A DNA stretch of 55,237 nucleotides from Bacteroidales bacterium. GTDB taxonomy: Bacteria; Bacteroidota; Bacteroidia; Bacteroidales; UBA932. Position numbers and translations under genes: made by a program. The notes beneath the pieces are model-generated. The model was given only the letters and a program-made list of their open reading frames with translations, was not told where the DNA came from and ran no database searches. The stretch lies in the NCBI GenBank assembly GCA_016295455.1, contig JAEDLE010000005.1, positions 1-55,237 of the forward strand. Direction: 5' to 3'. Below are positions 33,125 to 43,472 of the stretch, piece after piece (the first letter of the stretch is position 1; each line of letters begins with the position of its first letter).

Positions 33125-35379
33125 GTGTTTCAGAGTTTACACAACAGGATTACGACCTCATAGCGAGAGATTTCGCCGACCTCAAGGAGGCCGCCATCAA
33201 AAGGTGCAGCAACTCTTCGGAAATCGACGTCATCCAGAGGGCTTTCGAGTTCGCCAACGCAGCCCACAAGAACGTCAGGAGGCGTTCCGGGGAACCGTAT
33301 ATGATTCATCCGATTGCGGTGGCAAAGATTGTGGTCTCGGACATAGGCCTGGGTTACAAGTCCATTACCGCGGCCCTGCTTCATGATGTGGTCGAGGACA
33401 CGGACTTCACCGTGGAGGACATCAGCAGGATGTTCGGCGAGAAGATAGCCTCGCTTGTGGACGGTCTGACCAAGATCAAGACCGTGCTCGACAACCAGGA
33501 CAAGAACCATCTCGGAGGCGACGTCTACATCCAGAGCCTCCAGGCGGAGAATTTCAAGCGTATACTCCTGACCCTCAATGATGACGCCAGGGTCGTTCTG
33601 ATAAAGCTCGCCGACCGTCTCCACAACTGCAGGACCATAGAGTTCATGCCTGAATACAAGAGGGACAAGATACTCAGCGAGACCATGTTCATCTTCATTC
33701 CGCTTGCCCACAGGCTCGGTCTATACGAGGTGAAGTCGGAGATGGAGAACATCTGGCTCAGGTACAAGGAACCGGCGGCTTACAACGAGATCACCGCATT
33801 GATCAACAGGACCATAAACGACAAGGATGAATCCATAGAGGCGTTCATCCGGCCGATCGACGAGGCCCTGACCAAGGCGGGAATGAGCTACGGCATCAGG
33901 AAGAGGATTAAGACACCATATTCCATATGGCACAAGATGACCACCAAGAACGTGGCTTTTGACCAGATATATGACCTCTATGCCGTGCGCATAGTCTTTG
34001 ATGTGGATGCCGCCGACAGGGACAGGGAAAGGGATGAGTGTTACCATATCTTCTCCATAGTCACCGGCATATACCGCTACAAGCCGGACAGGGTTCGCGA
34101 CTGGGTGAATCACCCCAAGAGCAACGGCTACGAGGCCCTGCACTGCACCCTGCTGAGCAACGACGGCATATGGATAGAGCTCCAGATACGCTCCAGGCGA
34201 ATGGACGACATCGCGGAGAAGGGTATCGCCGCGCATTGGGCGTACAAGAAGGAGGGTTATCTCTCAGAGAAGGACAGCGAGGTGGACAAATGGCTCAACG
34301 GAGTCAAGGAAATACTCGTCAATCCGGACGTGAATGCGCTGGAACTGCTTGACATAGTGCACAGTGACCTGGTAAGCTCAGAGATAACCGTATTCACCCC
34401 GAAGGGAGAGCAGAAGACCATTGCCAAAGGTTCGACCGCCCTGGATTTCGCATATTCCATACACTCACATATTGGCAACACCGCAATTGCGGCGAAGGTC
34501 AATATGAAGCTGGTTCCGCTGTCATATGTGCTGAAGACCGGCGACCAGGTCGAAATCATCACCTCAGAGGATGAGCATCCGAAGAAGGAATGGCTCCAGT
34601 TCCTGCACACAAGGCAGGCCAAGAGCATAGTGATGGACTATTTCAAGGCCGACAAGAACGCCATCGTGATGCTCGGGAAGATGACCCTCGAGGAGAAGCT
34701 CAAGGGTATGGGAATGAAGCTCACAGAATCCGGACTGAGAAGGCTGGTTGCTGCCACCGGACAGAAGAACAGCGAGGAACTCTTCTTCAGACTTGCGCTT
34801 GGACTGGTTCATTATGAGACACTTATAGAAATACTTACGAACATCCAGGCCCACGATAAGTCGAAGTGGTACACCAAGATCTTCAAGGGTTCGGCAGAGA
34901 AGGAGCCGGTCGCGCCCAAGAAGAACAGGATGGACTATGTCATCAGTTCCAATGACAAGAAGCACAGATATGTGCTCGCCACCTGCTGCAACCCGATTGC
35001 CGGCGACCCGGTGCTCGGCTTCCTCTCCCCTGACGGCACCATCGCCGTGCACAAGAAGACCTGCGAGGTAGCCCAGAGCATGGCAAGCAAATACGGCGAC
35101 TGGATAGTGATGCCTCAATGGGCCGACAGCAAGGACATATCCTTCGTGGTCAGGGTCAGCATCAAGGGCGTGGACCATATGGGCATGCTCAATGAGATCA
35201 CGCGTATGATATCCCTGGTGATGGAAGTGAACATCAAGAGGCTGAACCTGGGCACCGAAAAAGGCCTGTTCGACGGCTACATCGACCTCGAAGTCCAGGA
35301 TACCGCCGTGCTGGAGAACCTTATAAAGAAACTCAAGAACATTGACGGAGTCCAGTCCGTGATGAGAACAGAAATCTGA
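33121..35379 (+). CDS. Bifunctional (p)ppGpp synthetase/hydrolase (RelA/SpoT homologue)
   Basis: 752 residues controlling the stringent response. The N-terminal HD hydrolase domain retains its metal site (LLHDVVEDT, His88-Asp89, and IKLADRLHNCRTIEF), so degradation should work. The synthetase domain follows (YDLYAVRIVFD, NHPKSNGYEALHC). Then come TGS (ITVFTPKGEQKTIAKGSTAL), a helical region with a Cys pair (VLATCCNPIAGD), and the C-terminal ACT (VSIKGVDHMGMLNEITRMI). With both active sites intact it may be the only long RSH enzyme. It sits in the middle of the ligA-ispG operon. Confidence 0.96.
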   Translation: MSVSEFTQQDYDLIARDFADLKEAAIKRCSNSSEIDVIQRAFEFANAAHKNVRRRSGEPYMIHPIAVAKIVVSDIGLGYKSITAALLHDVVEDTDFTVEDISRMFGEKIASLVDGLTKIKTVLDNQDKNHLGGDVYIQSLQAENFKRILLTLNDDARVVLIKLADRLHNCRTIEFMPEYKRDKILSETMFIFIPLAHRLGLYEVKSEMENIWLRYKEPAAYNEITALINRTINDKDESIEAFIRPIDEALTKAGMSYGIRKRIKTPYSIWHKMTTKNVAFDQIYDLYAVRIVFDVDAADRDRERDECYHIFSIVTGIYRYKPDRVRDWVNHPKSNGYEALHCTLLSNDGIWIELQIRSRRMDDIAEKGIAAHWAYKKEGYLSEKDSEVDKWLNGVKEILVNPDVNALELLDIVHSDLVSSEITVFTPKGEQKTIAKGSTALDFAYSIHSHIGNTAIAAKVNMKLVPLSYVLKTGDQVEIITSEDEHPKKEWLQFLHTRQAKSIVMDYFKADKNAIVMLGKMTLEEKLKGMGMKLTESGLRRLVAATGQKNSEELFFRLALGLVHYETLIEILTNIQAHDKSKWYTKIFKGSAEKEPVAPKKNRMDYVISSNDKKHRYVLATCCNPIAGDPVLGFLSPDGTIAVHKKTCEVAQSMASKYGDWIVMPQWADSKDISFVVRVSIKGVDHMGMLNEITRMISLVMEVNIKRLNLGTEKGLFDGYIDLEVQDTAVLENLIKKLKNIDGVQSVMRTEI

Positions 35380-35381
35380 CG

Positions 35382-37184
35382 ATGAAACGATTCCTCAAGA
35401 TACTCGGGAGGATATTCCCCCTCATACCTGCGGCCATGGTCATAGGCGTGATGATGTTTCCGTCATCCTGCGCCAACACCACCTCCCAGCCGAGCGGCGG
35501 CAAGAAAGACACCATACCTCCGGTAATCGTGGGGATAAGGCCTCTTCCGGGCTCGACCCATGTTCCCCTGAACACCCAGATAGAAATCGAGTTCGATGAA
35601 TTTGTCACCGTGAAGGACATGAAAGGCATATTCCTTTCTCCTCCGCAGCAGAATGCCCCCAAGTACAGGATGAAGGGCAAGAAGCTGGTGGTATATTTCG
35701 AAGAACCGCTTCTGGAGAACACGACCTATACGCTTGACCTGAATGCCGCGGTTGCCGACAACAATGAAGGGAACATGTTCCCGGGCTTCACTCTGGCCTT
35801 CTCGACCGGGGAAAGGATTGACAGCATGGTGCTTACCGGTACCGTGAGGGACTGCAACACGCTCCAGCCTATTAAAGGCGCGACCGTGATGCTGTACAAG
35901 GACCACTCCGACTCCGCGGCCATGCTCCACAGGCCTGATGCCGCCGTCAAGACCGACAGCTGGGGCTATTTCTCCATCAGGAACATACAGGACACGCTAT
36001 ATCGCGTATATGCCGTTGTGGACGAGGCCGGAAACAATATCTACGACCTCGAAGCGGACCGTATCGGATTCGTGGACAGCCTCGTACGTCCGGTATTAGT
36101 TGTCAGCGACACGCTCAAGGAGCTGCTCAAGTACGACATGCTCGATACGGCCAAATGTATGGCGAGGCGTTCGGAATACGAGATGGTGGTCTTCAAGGAA
36201 AGACCTACCAGACAGATAATCAAGGACAGCAAGAGAATCGATGCCAGGTCGGCATATGTCTCTTTCATGGCCTCCGGCGCCGAGATAGATTCCATATGGG
36301 TGAAGAATGTGCCTTCCAGGAATCTGATCATGCAGTTCAACAGGGAAAGGGACAGTCTCGAGCTCTGGATCAACGACAGGAGGAAGGCTCCGGACACGCT
36401 CCACGTCTATGTGGACTATATGAAGACCGACTCCACCCGGTCCCTCTCCCCTTTCACGGAGCACCTGAGGCTGGTTTCCGAGAAGAAGGAATCCACGTCC
36501 AAGAGCTCCAGGAAAAACCTCAAACATGAGGATACGACCTGCGTGTTCAAACTCAGCGCCGAGGCTGAGCTCATCGAGCAGGAAGGATTCAGTCTTCTGT
36601 TCAACTACCCTCTCATAAAGGAGGGATTCTCGAAGATATCGCTCACTTCGGTGAATCCGAGACAGCAGGAGAACCCCGTCAAATTCAGCGTCACAAGGGA
36701 CAGCACCAACCTGAGGAAGTACATAATCAAGCCTCAGGAGGCCCTGCAGCACGGCTACGACTACATCATCAAGGTTCCATACCGTGAATTCCGGGACATC
36801 AACGGTTATTACAACGACAGTACACAGGTCAAGGTCAGGCTCCCTGAGGACGACAAGCTCAGTCTGCTCAGCCTCGAACTCAGCGGCGTGGAGCATACCT
36901 ATATCATCGACCTGCTCAACGAGAAGCGCGACAAGGTGCTCCGCAGCTATCACATCGATTCCGACACCACCCTGGACTTCCCGTACCTGAAGAAGGGCAA
37001 GTACTCCATCAGGATGACAGAGGACAGGAATTCCAACGGTCTGGTGGATACGGGAAGCATACTCGAGCACCGTCAGCCGGAGAAAGTCATTTTCTTCAAG
37101 CTCAAGGACGGCAGCTATGTGCTGGACATACCCGAATCCACGGAACTGGTCCAGCAGATCAATCTCGCAACCCTGTTTGAATGA
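35382..37184 (+). CDS. Ig-like domain lipoprotein
   Basis: 600 residues. A hydrophobic leader ends FPSSC, so Cys30 is probably lipidated. Residues ~44-145 form an SbsA-type Ig-like domain (PPVIVGIRPLPGSTHVPLNT, IEIEFDEFV, TYTLDLNAAVADNNEGN). Residues ~155-235 look like a carboxypeptidase-regulatory-like fold (LTGTVRDCNTLQPIKGATVML). The rest is beta-rich with no recognised domain. Related lipoproteins are common in Bacteroidota and of unknown role, presumably in the outer membrane. It begins 2 nt after the Rel gene and is followed after 4 nt by a barrel protein, a plausible partner. Confidence 0.82.
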   Translation: MKRFLKILGRIFPLIPAAMVIGVMMFPSSCANTTSQPSGGKKDTIPPVIVGIRPLPGSTHVPLNTQIEIEFDEFVTVKDMKGIFLSPPQQNAPKYRMKGKKLVVYFEEPLLENTTYTLDLNAAVADNNEGNMFPGFTLAFSTGERIDSMVLTGTVRDCNTLQPIKGATVMLYKDHSDSAAMLHRPDAAVKTDSWGYFSIRNIQDTLYRVYAVVDEAGNNIYDLEADRIGFVDSLVRPVLVVSDTLKELLKYDMLDTAKCMARRSEYEMVVFKERPTRQIIKDSKRIDARSAYVSFMASGAEIDSIWVKNVPSRNLIMQFNRERDSLELWINDRRKAPDTLHVYVDYMKTDSTRSLSPFTEHLRLVSEKKESTSKSSRKNLKHEDTTCVFKLSAEAELIEQEGFSLLFNYPLIKEGFSKISLTSVNPRQQENPVKFSVTRDSTNLRKYIIKPQEALQHGYDYIIKVPYREFRDINGYYNDSTQVKVRLPEDDKLSLLSLELSGVEHTYIIDLLNEKRDKVLRSYHIDSDTTLDFPYLKKGKYSIRMTEDRNSNGLVDTGSILEHRQPEKVIFFKLKDGSYVLDIPESTELVQQINLATLFE

Positions 37185-37188
37185 CAAG

Positions 37189-38019
37189 ATGAAAATCATA
37201 CACATCATATCCGCCCTCACCCTGGGACTGTTGCTCTGCGGCAGCGTTCAAGCCCGTCAGAAAGACACCCTCAGTGTCGAACAGGCATATACGAAAGAAT
37301 TTCTGGACACCGTCGACGTGAAACAGAAACTGGTCGTCAACGACTACACCTCTGTAGGCTTCCAGTATGGCGTCGCACTGAACCGTATGTCCTTCAATCC
37401 CGCCAAGACCCAGAGTTTCCTCTTCACACCGCGCAATTTCGGGGTGACATATTCCAGGTACGGAAAGATGTTCGGGTATATGCCGTATTTCGGTATACAG
37501 CTCGGCCTGTTCGTCGGTCAGGACGGTTACAGGACCAAGCTGAACAAGGAGACGAACTCCCGCCCGAGCGTGGACGGTGCATATGAAGCCGTATATGACT
37601 ATGTGGAAGTACCCATGCTGGCCCTGTTCCATTTCGACGTGCTCAGGTTCAGGCTTATGGCCAATCTCGGCCTTTACGGAGGCTATAGGTTCGGGATACA
37701 CCGTGTCGGAGGCGAAGATTTCGACACTGAATATGCCGACAAGTTCCACGACTACGAAATCAAGCTTGACTACGGCATCAAGGGAGGAGCGGGTTTCGCC
37801 CTGCTTTTCGATCCGGTCGAACTGCACTTCCAGGCCCAGCTGCGTTACGGATTCTCATCAATATATGAACCGGACTACAGCAGCCCGTACTATTACCGCT
37901 ATGCCTATCCTTTCGACATAGTCATATCTGCCGGTATACAGCTGCAGCTCACAAGAAGGACGGGCAAGACGAATTCGCAATTGAGAAAAGAAGCCAAAGC
38001 TTTGGTTTACAACGAATAA
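37189..38019 (+). CDS. Outer-membrane beta-barrel protein (PorT-like)
   Basis: 276 residues. The ATG at 37189 is chosen because it opens a signal peptide (MKIIHIISALTLGLLLCGSVQA, cleavage near ARQK); the upstream ATG at 37117 overlaps the previous gene. The mature part has aromatic-rich amphipathic strands (GYMPYFGIQLGLFVGQDGY, FRLMANLGLYGGYRFGIHRV, YPFDIVISAGIQLQL), about eight to ten in all, typical of small Bacteroidota barrels. PorT-like is a fold-level comparison only; function unknown. Confidence 0.7.
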   Translation: MKIIHIISALTLGLLLCGSVQARQKDTLSVEQAYTKEFLDTVDVKQKLVVNDYTSVGFQYGVALNRMSFNPAKTQSFLFTPRNFGVTYSRYGKMFGYMPYFGIQLGLFVGQDGYRTKLNKETNSRPSVDGAYEAVYDYVEVPMLALFHFDVLRFRLMANLGLYGGYRFGIHRVGGEDFDTEYADKFHDYEIKLDYGIKGGAGFALLFDPVELHFQAQLRYGFSSIYEPDYSSPYYYRYAYPFDIVISAGIQLQLTRRTGKTNSQLRKEAKALVYNE

Positions 38020-38027
38020 CATGAATC

Positions 38028-39371
38028 ATGAAAAGACTTGCAGCAACAGTCGGGAAGGTTAGGATAGGCGCAGGCGAGCCTATAGTCCCGCAGACCATGT
38101 GCAACACGCACACATATGATATAGATGCCACGGTGGAACAGTGCAGGAGGATGTATGAAGCGGGCAGCGGCCTGATAAGAATCACCTGCCCCGGTCTGAA
38201 CGATGTTCCCCATATAAAGGAAATTCACGACAGGCTCAGGAACGAATGCATTGACACTCCTATTGTTGCGGATATTCATTTTTCTTCCGAGACGGCCATA
38301 GCTGTCGCCCCTTACGTGGAGAAGGTCAGAATCAATCCGGGAAATTTCCACAAGGACCACGGTGAGGCCTGCAGGCAGTTTTCGCGGCTGGTGCAGGTTT
38401 GCCGGGAGCATGGCACAGCCATCAGGATTGGACTCAACCACGGTTCGCTCGGGGAAAGAATCACAGGCCTGTACGGCAACACGCCCCTTGCAATGTCCAA
38501 GGCGGCGATGGAGTGGCTGGAACTCTGCATGGCCAATGATTTCTACAACGTGGTGGTATCCCTCAAATCCAGCAACACGGTAGTGATGGTCGAGGCTTAC
38601 AGGCTGCTGTCCAAGGCCATGGAGGAGAGAGGCGTGATATTCCCTGTCCACGTGGGTGTGACGGAAGCCGGCAACGGGGACTCCGGACGCATCAAGTCCT
38701 GCGTCGGCATATCCGCACTGCTTTCGGAAGGCATAGGAGACACGATACGCGTGTCCCTGACGGAGGATCCCGTGAACGAACTGCCGGTTGCCATATACCT
38801 CGCGCAGCGTTATGACGGGAAGCTGCAGTCCTCGATGACCTCGGTTCATATTGAAGACAAGGTTGCACACGCGCATTACGAGGCCCCTTCGAGAGAGAGG
38901 CTCATATTGGATTATTCCTGTGATTTCGGAAAGCGCCTGCTGGGCGGAGAGCTGGACGGGGCGAAATTGGAAGGCCATTATCTCGACCAGGAAGGCAAGG
39001 CAGTCGACATCGCGGCCGAAGGCCTCTCGGATTATCTAGAGAACGAGTTGCTCCAGGCTGCGAGAAGGGTTTTTTACCGTCCGGAATATATCGCCTGTCC
39101 CGGTTGCGGAAGGACCATGTACAACCTTCAGGAGGCGCTGGAAGCCGTAAAGGCAAAGACTTCACATATGAAGAACACGGTCATTGCCGTGATGGGCTGC
39201 ATAGTGAACGGTCCCGGAGAGATGGCTGACGCGGACTGGGGCTACGTCGGCGAGGGCAACCATAAGGTGTCCATATACAGGGGAAAGACTCCGGTGCTGA
39301 GACATGTCCCTGACGATGAAGCGGTTGACAGGCTGGTTGAACTGATCGAGAAGGAAAACGGAGAAGCCTGA
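38028..39371 (+). CDS. ispG: 4-hydroxy-3-methylbut-2-en-1-yl diphosphate synthase (IspG)
   Basis: 447 residues, the [4Fe-4S] enzyme reducing MEcPP to HMBPP in the MEP isoprenoid pathway. The TIM-barrel part starts VRIGAGEPIVPQTMCNTHT and includes VRINPGNFHKDH and IRIGLNHGSLGERI. The cluster domain has CPGCGR with its two Cys and MGCIVNGPGEMADADWGYVG with the third Cys and the Glu. Between GIGDTIRVSLTEDP and CPGCGR there is only ~110 residues. E. coli IspG (~370 aa) has less there; the long Bacteroidota/plant form (600+ aa) has a whole extra A* domain. This one appears to keep only part of that insert. Confidence 0.95.
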   Translation: MKRLAATVGKVRIGAGEPIVPQTMCNTHTYDIDATVEQCRRMYEAGSGLIRITCPGLNDVPHIKEIHDRLRNECIDTPIVADIHFSSETAIAVAPYVEKVRINPGNFHKDHGEACRQFSRLVQVCREHGTAIRIGLNHGSLGERITGLYGNTPLAMSKAAMEWLELCMANDFYNVVVSLKSSNTVVMVEAYRLLSKAMEERGVIFPVHVGVTEAGNGDSGRIKSCVGISALLSEGIGDTIRVSLTEDPVNELPVAIYLAQRYDGKLQSSMTSVHIEDKVAHAHYEAPSRERLILDYSCDFGKRLLGGELDGAKLEGHYLDQEGKAVDIAAEGLSDYLENELLQAARRVFYRPEYIACPGCGRTMYNLQEALEAVKAKTSHMKNTVIAVMGCIVNGPGEMADADWGYVGEGNHKVSIYRGKTPVLRHVPDDEAVDRLVELIEKENGEA

Positions 39372-39391
39372 ACGGCTGCTTGAAAAGAAAA

Positions 39392-39416
39392 AGCCCGGGT
39401 CTAGTCGACCTGGGCT
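39392..39416 (-). terminator. Terminator between ispG and psd
   Basis: AGCCCGGGTC (39392-39401) pairs with GACCTGGGCT (39407-39416), one G-U, 5-nt loop. On the minus strand it is followed by TTTTTCTTTTC, so it ends psd transcripts. The psd stop codon lies in the loop and stem edge. It may also stop ispG transcripts, with a poorer U tract. Confidence 0.75.
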
Positions 39417-40054
39417 ATTATTGTCTCGCTTGCGCGGGTCCTGTCTCCTACCTTCACTTTGATATCGGCATCCAGAGGCAGGAAATAGTCTATCCTCGAG
39501 CCGAACTTGATTATTCCGCAGTCGCCGCCGCTCTCCACCTGCTTGCCTTCTTCGGAGTAGCAGACTATCCTGCGCGCAAAGGTACCGGCAATCTGTCTGA
39601 AAAGTATCTCGCAATGGTCATTCTTAATCACCGTCGAGGAATGCTCGTTCTTCTCCGAAGCCTTGGGGAGGAAGGCCAGATGATAGTTTCCCTCGTGATA
39701 CCTGTAATAGGAAATGACGCCGTTCATCGGCCAGAAATTCGAATGCACGTCGAAGAAATCCATGAATACGGAAACCTGTATGCATTCGGAATTGAAGTAT
39801 TCCTTCTCAAAAGCCTTCCTGACTATCACAACTTTACCGTCAGCAACTGCAGAAATAATCCTGTCGTCATCGTTCCTGCCCCTTTCCGGAAGCCTGTGGA
39901 ACCAGAAGGTGAAAGCCATGAAGACCAGTATCAGGGCACTGACTATGGACAGCACGATACCGTTGGGGATGAAGTATATCGCAAGAAGCAGGGCAAGAAG
40001 CGAAAACGCCCAAGTCTTCGCAATCGTACCGAAGCAATCTTTGTGTATTCTCAT
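39401..40054 (-). CDS. psd: Phosphatidylserine decarboxylase proenzyme
   Basis: 217 residues, making phosphatidylethanolamine from phosphatidylserine. It is the short archaeal-like form. Two hydrophobic spans at 14-50 anchor it; VFMDFFDVHSNFWPMNG carries the conserved His; IAGTFARRIVCY follows. Self-cleavage is expected between Gly185 and Ser186 in KFGSRID, which creates the pyruvoyl cofactor. The substrate is produced from CDP-diacylglycerol, made by the upstream cdsA product. Phosphatidylserine synthase is not next to it here. A separate promoter is at 40104-40111. Confidence 0.93.
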   Translation of the reverse strand: MRIHKDCFGTIAKTWAFSLLALLLAIYFIPNGIVLSIVSALILVFMAFTFWFHRLPERGRNDDDRIISAVADGKVVIVRKAFEKEYFNSECIQVSVFMDFFDVHSNFWPMNGVISYYRYHEGNYHLAFLPKASEKNEHSSTVIKNDHCEILFRQIAGTFARRIVCYSEEGKQVESGGDCGIIKFGSRIDYFLPLDADIKVKVGDRTRASETIIAQVD

Positions 40055-40078
40055 ATCAAGCGAATGGATGTTTGTCCG

Positions 40079-40111
40079 TTTCGCACTTGCGAAACTTCAG
40101 CTACAAATATA
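40079..40111 (-). promoter_or_regulatory. psd -7 box and leader palindrome
   Basis: TATATTTG on the minus strand at 40104-40111 predicts a start near 40098. The leader then contains GTTTCGCA/TGCGAAAC (8-bp arms, 2-nt centre, 40078-40095). Its first ten bases match the 5' arm of the leader stem at 11815-11824. Confidence 0.5.
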
Positions 40112-40141
40112 TGAAAAATGTGCATAATCTGAAAGCGATAA

Positions 40142-40191
40142 GTGCTTTGAGTTGGTCAAGATGCGCAGATCTGCGGATAGCGCTAAAGCAC
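40142..40191. repeat. Nested inverted repeats at the cdsA 3' end
   Basis: GTGCTTT (40142-40148) is mirrored by AAAGCAC (40185-40191). The loop contains the perfect 12-bp palindrome CGCAGATCTGCG (40164-40175). The cdsA stop codon lies at 40183-40185. No U run follows, so this is not a standard intrinsic terminator. Confidence 0.4.
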
Positions 40192-41005
40192 ATTTATCAT
40201 AAGCAGATAAAGTACGCCTGCCGGAATGGCCATCAGGGCACTGTCAAAACGGTCGAGCATGCCTCCATGTCCAGGAATGATGTTCCCCGAATCCTTCAGG
40301 TTGTAGCATCTTTTCCACTGCGATTCGAAAAGATCGCCCACGACTCCGGCCACGTGCATCACCACCGCCAGAAGCAGGCAATGCACAAGCGGATAGGTCA
40401 TCATGCCTATCCTGTTCATGATCAATGCCGCAAGTACAGCCGAAAGCATTCCGCCCCAGAATCCAATCCAGGATTTCTTGGGCGAAATCGACGGGCAGAG
40501 TTTCCTGCCGTATTTCTGTCCGAGTGTGATACCGAATGCGAAAGCGCCCACGTCGGAAGCCCATATCAGGATGAAGAAACAGAGCAGCGGAAGGCCGTTG
40601 AACTCCAGGTTGGCATCAAACACAAGCATATTCGCGCATGCGAGGGGCACGGCGATATAGAGGAAGCCGGTGTACATATGCGAAAACTTCCAGAACTTCT
40701 CCCTGTCTTCGGAGAAAAGGGAGACGGACATCAGCAGCAGCAGCGGGAATATGGTGACGGCAATTGTCCTGACCGGTTTGCCGAAGGCGCAGACGAGGAA
40801 GAGGCTGGCGAAGAGCGTGACTCCTGACAATATGGCGAGGACCTTGGACTTGCGGAAGTCGTGTCCCATGGTCATGGAGTAGAACTCGTACATCATCGAC
40901 ACCATAATAAAAAGCAGCATTGCCGCGAACAGGTATCTGTTCAGCAGCAAGCCGCATATCATCACTATGAGGAACACCGTACCGGAAATTCCCCTCTTTA
41001 TCGTA

Positions 41006-41013
<8 letters not shown>
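40183..41013 (-). CDS. cdsA: Phosphatidate cytidylyltransferase
   Basis: 276 residues, about eight membrane spans, converting phosphatidate and CTP to CDP-diacylglycerol, the precursor of bacterial phospholipids. Catalytic motifs are SPKKSWIGFWGG and the C-terminal signature running from GDLFESQWKR through KDSGNIIPGHGGMLDRFDS, with the metal-binding Asp. The ATG at 41013 begins MNNTIKRGISG, as in relatives, and overlaps the end of ftsH by 8 nt. Together with psd it forms a lipid-synthesis block behind ftsH, whose protease in other bacteria also regulates envelope lipid enzymes. Confidence 0.94.
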
Positions 41014-42952
<1,939 letters not shown>

Positions 42953-42954
42953 TT

Positions 42955-43407
42955 CTACTCTTCAGATTCTGTTTTCTTTACTTTCCTGACCGATGCACGC
43001 ACCTTTGCCACAGCCTTCGGCTTAACACGTGAGGCAGGCTTCACCGGCTCGGTCGGCGGCACGAATTCATACTCCTTGCGCGGAGCGTCCGCCCAAAGGT
43101 CCTCAAGCCTGTAGAATTCCCTGTACTCAGTCAGGAAAATATGCACGACCACATCTCCGAAATCGAGGATGATCCAGAAATCATTCTCAAGTCCCTGCAT
43201 ACGCACGACCTTCCTGTCCAATCTTTCCTGCATCTTGACTATGACGTTGTCGGCAATGGCGGCCACAGCTGTTGTGGAATCGGCATTGCATATGACGAAG
43301 TGGTCAGCAATCGCTGAACCTATAGGTCTGAGGTCGAGAGAGATGACCCCTTTCGCTTTCTTATCGAGCATCGCATCCGCGATGACCTGCACTGGAGATA
43401 AACTCAT
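42955..43407 (-). CDS. rsfS: Ribosome silencing factor
   Basis: 150 residues. The RsfS/Iojap domain occupies 1-115 (VISLDLRPIGSAIADHFVIC, then GLENDFWIILDFGDVVVHIF and YREFYRLEDLWADAP). It binds uL14 on the 50S subunit and blocks subunit joining when nutrients are scarce. A ~35-residue Lys/Pro-rich tail (RVKPKAVAKVRASVRKVKK) extends beyond the usual domain and may bind rRNA. The ATG at 43407 begins the domain; upstream ATGs lie beyond the promoter. Confidence 0.93.
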   Translation of the reverse strand: MSLSPVQVIADAMLDKKAKGVISLDLRPIGSAIADHFVICNADSTTAVAAIADNVIVKMQERLDRKVVRMQGLENDFWIILDFGDVVVHIFLTEYREFYRLEDLWADAPRKEYEFVPPTEPVKPASRVKPKAVAKVRASVRKVKKTESEE

Positions 43408-43430
43408 ATGTTTCGGATTTTGAAAAATAC

Positions 43431-43453
43431 TATCTTTGCAAAACACAAAGATA
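43431..43453. promoter_or_regulatory. Mirrored divergent promoters of rsfS and birA
   Basis: TATCTTTG (43431-43438) faces right for birA. Its exact reverse complement CAAAGATA (43446-43453) is the -7 box of rsfS, facing left, with 7 nt between. A TTTG for rsfS lies at 43470-43473, 16 nt from its box; birA has TTTC near 43411. Each start site would lie at or inside the other's box, so firing should be mutually exclusive. Confidence 0.65.
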
Positions 43454-43472
43454 AAAACAAATTCTGAACCAA

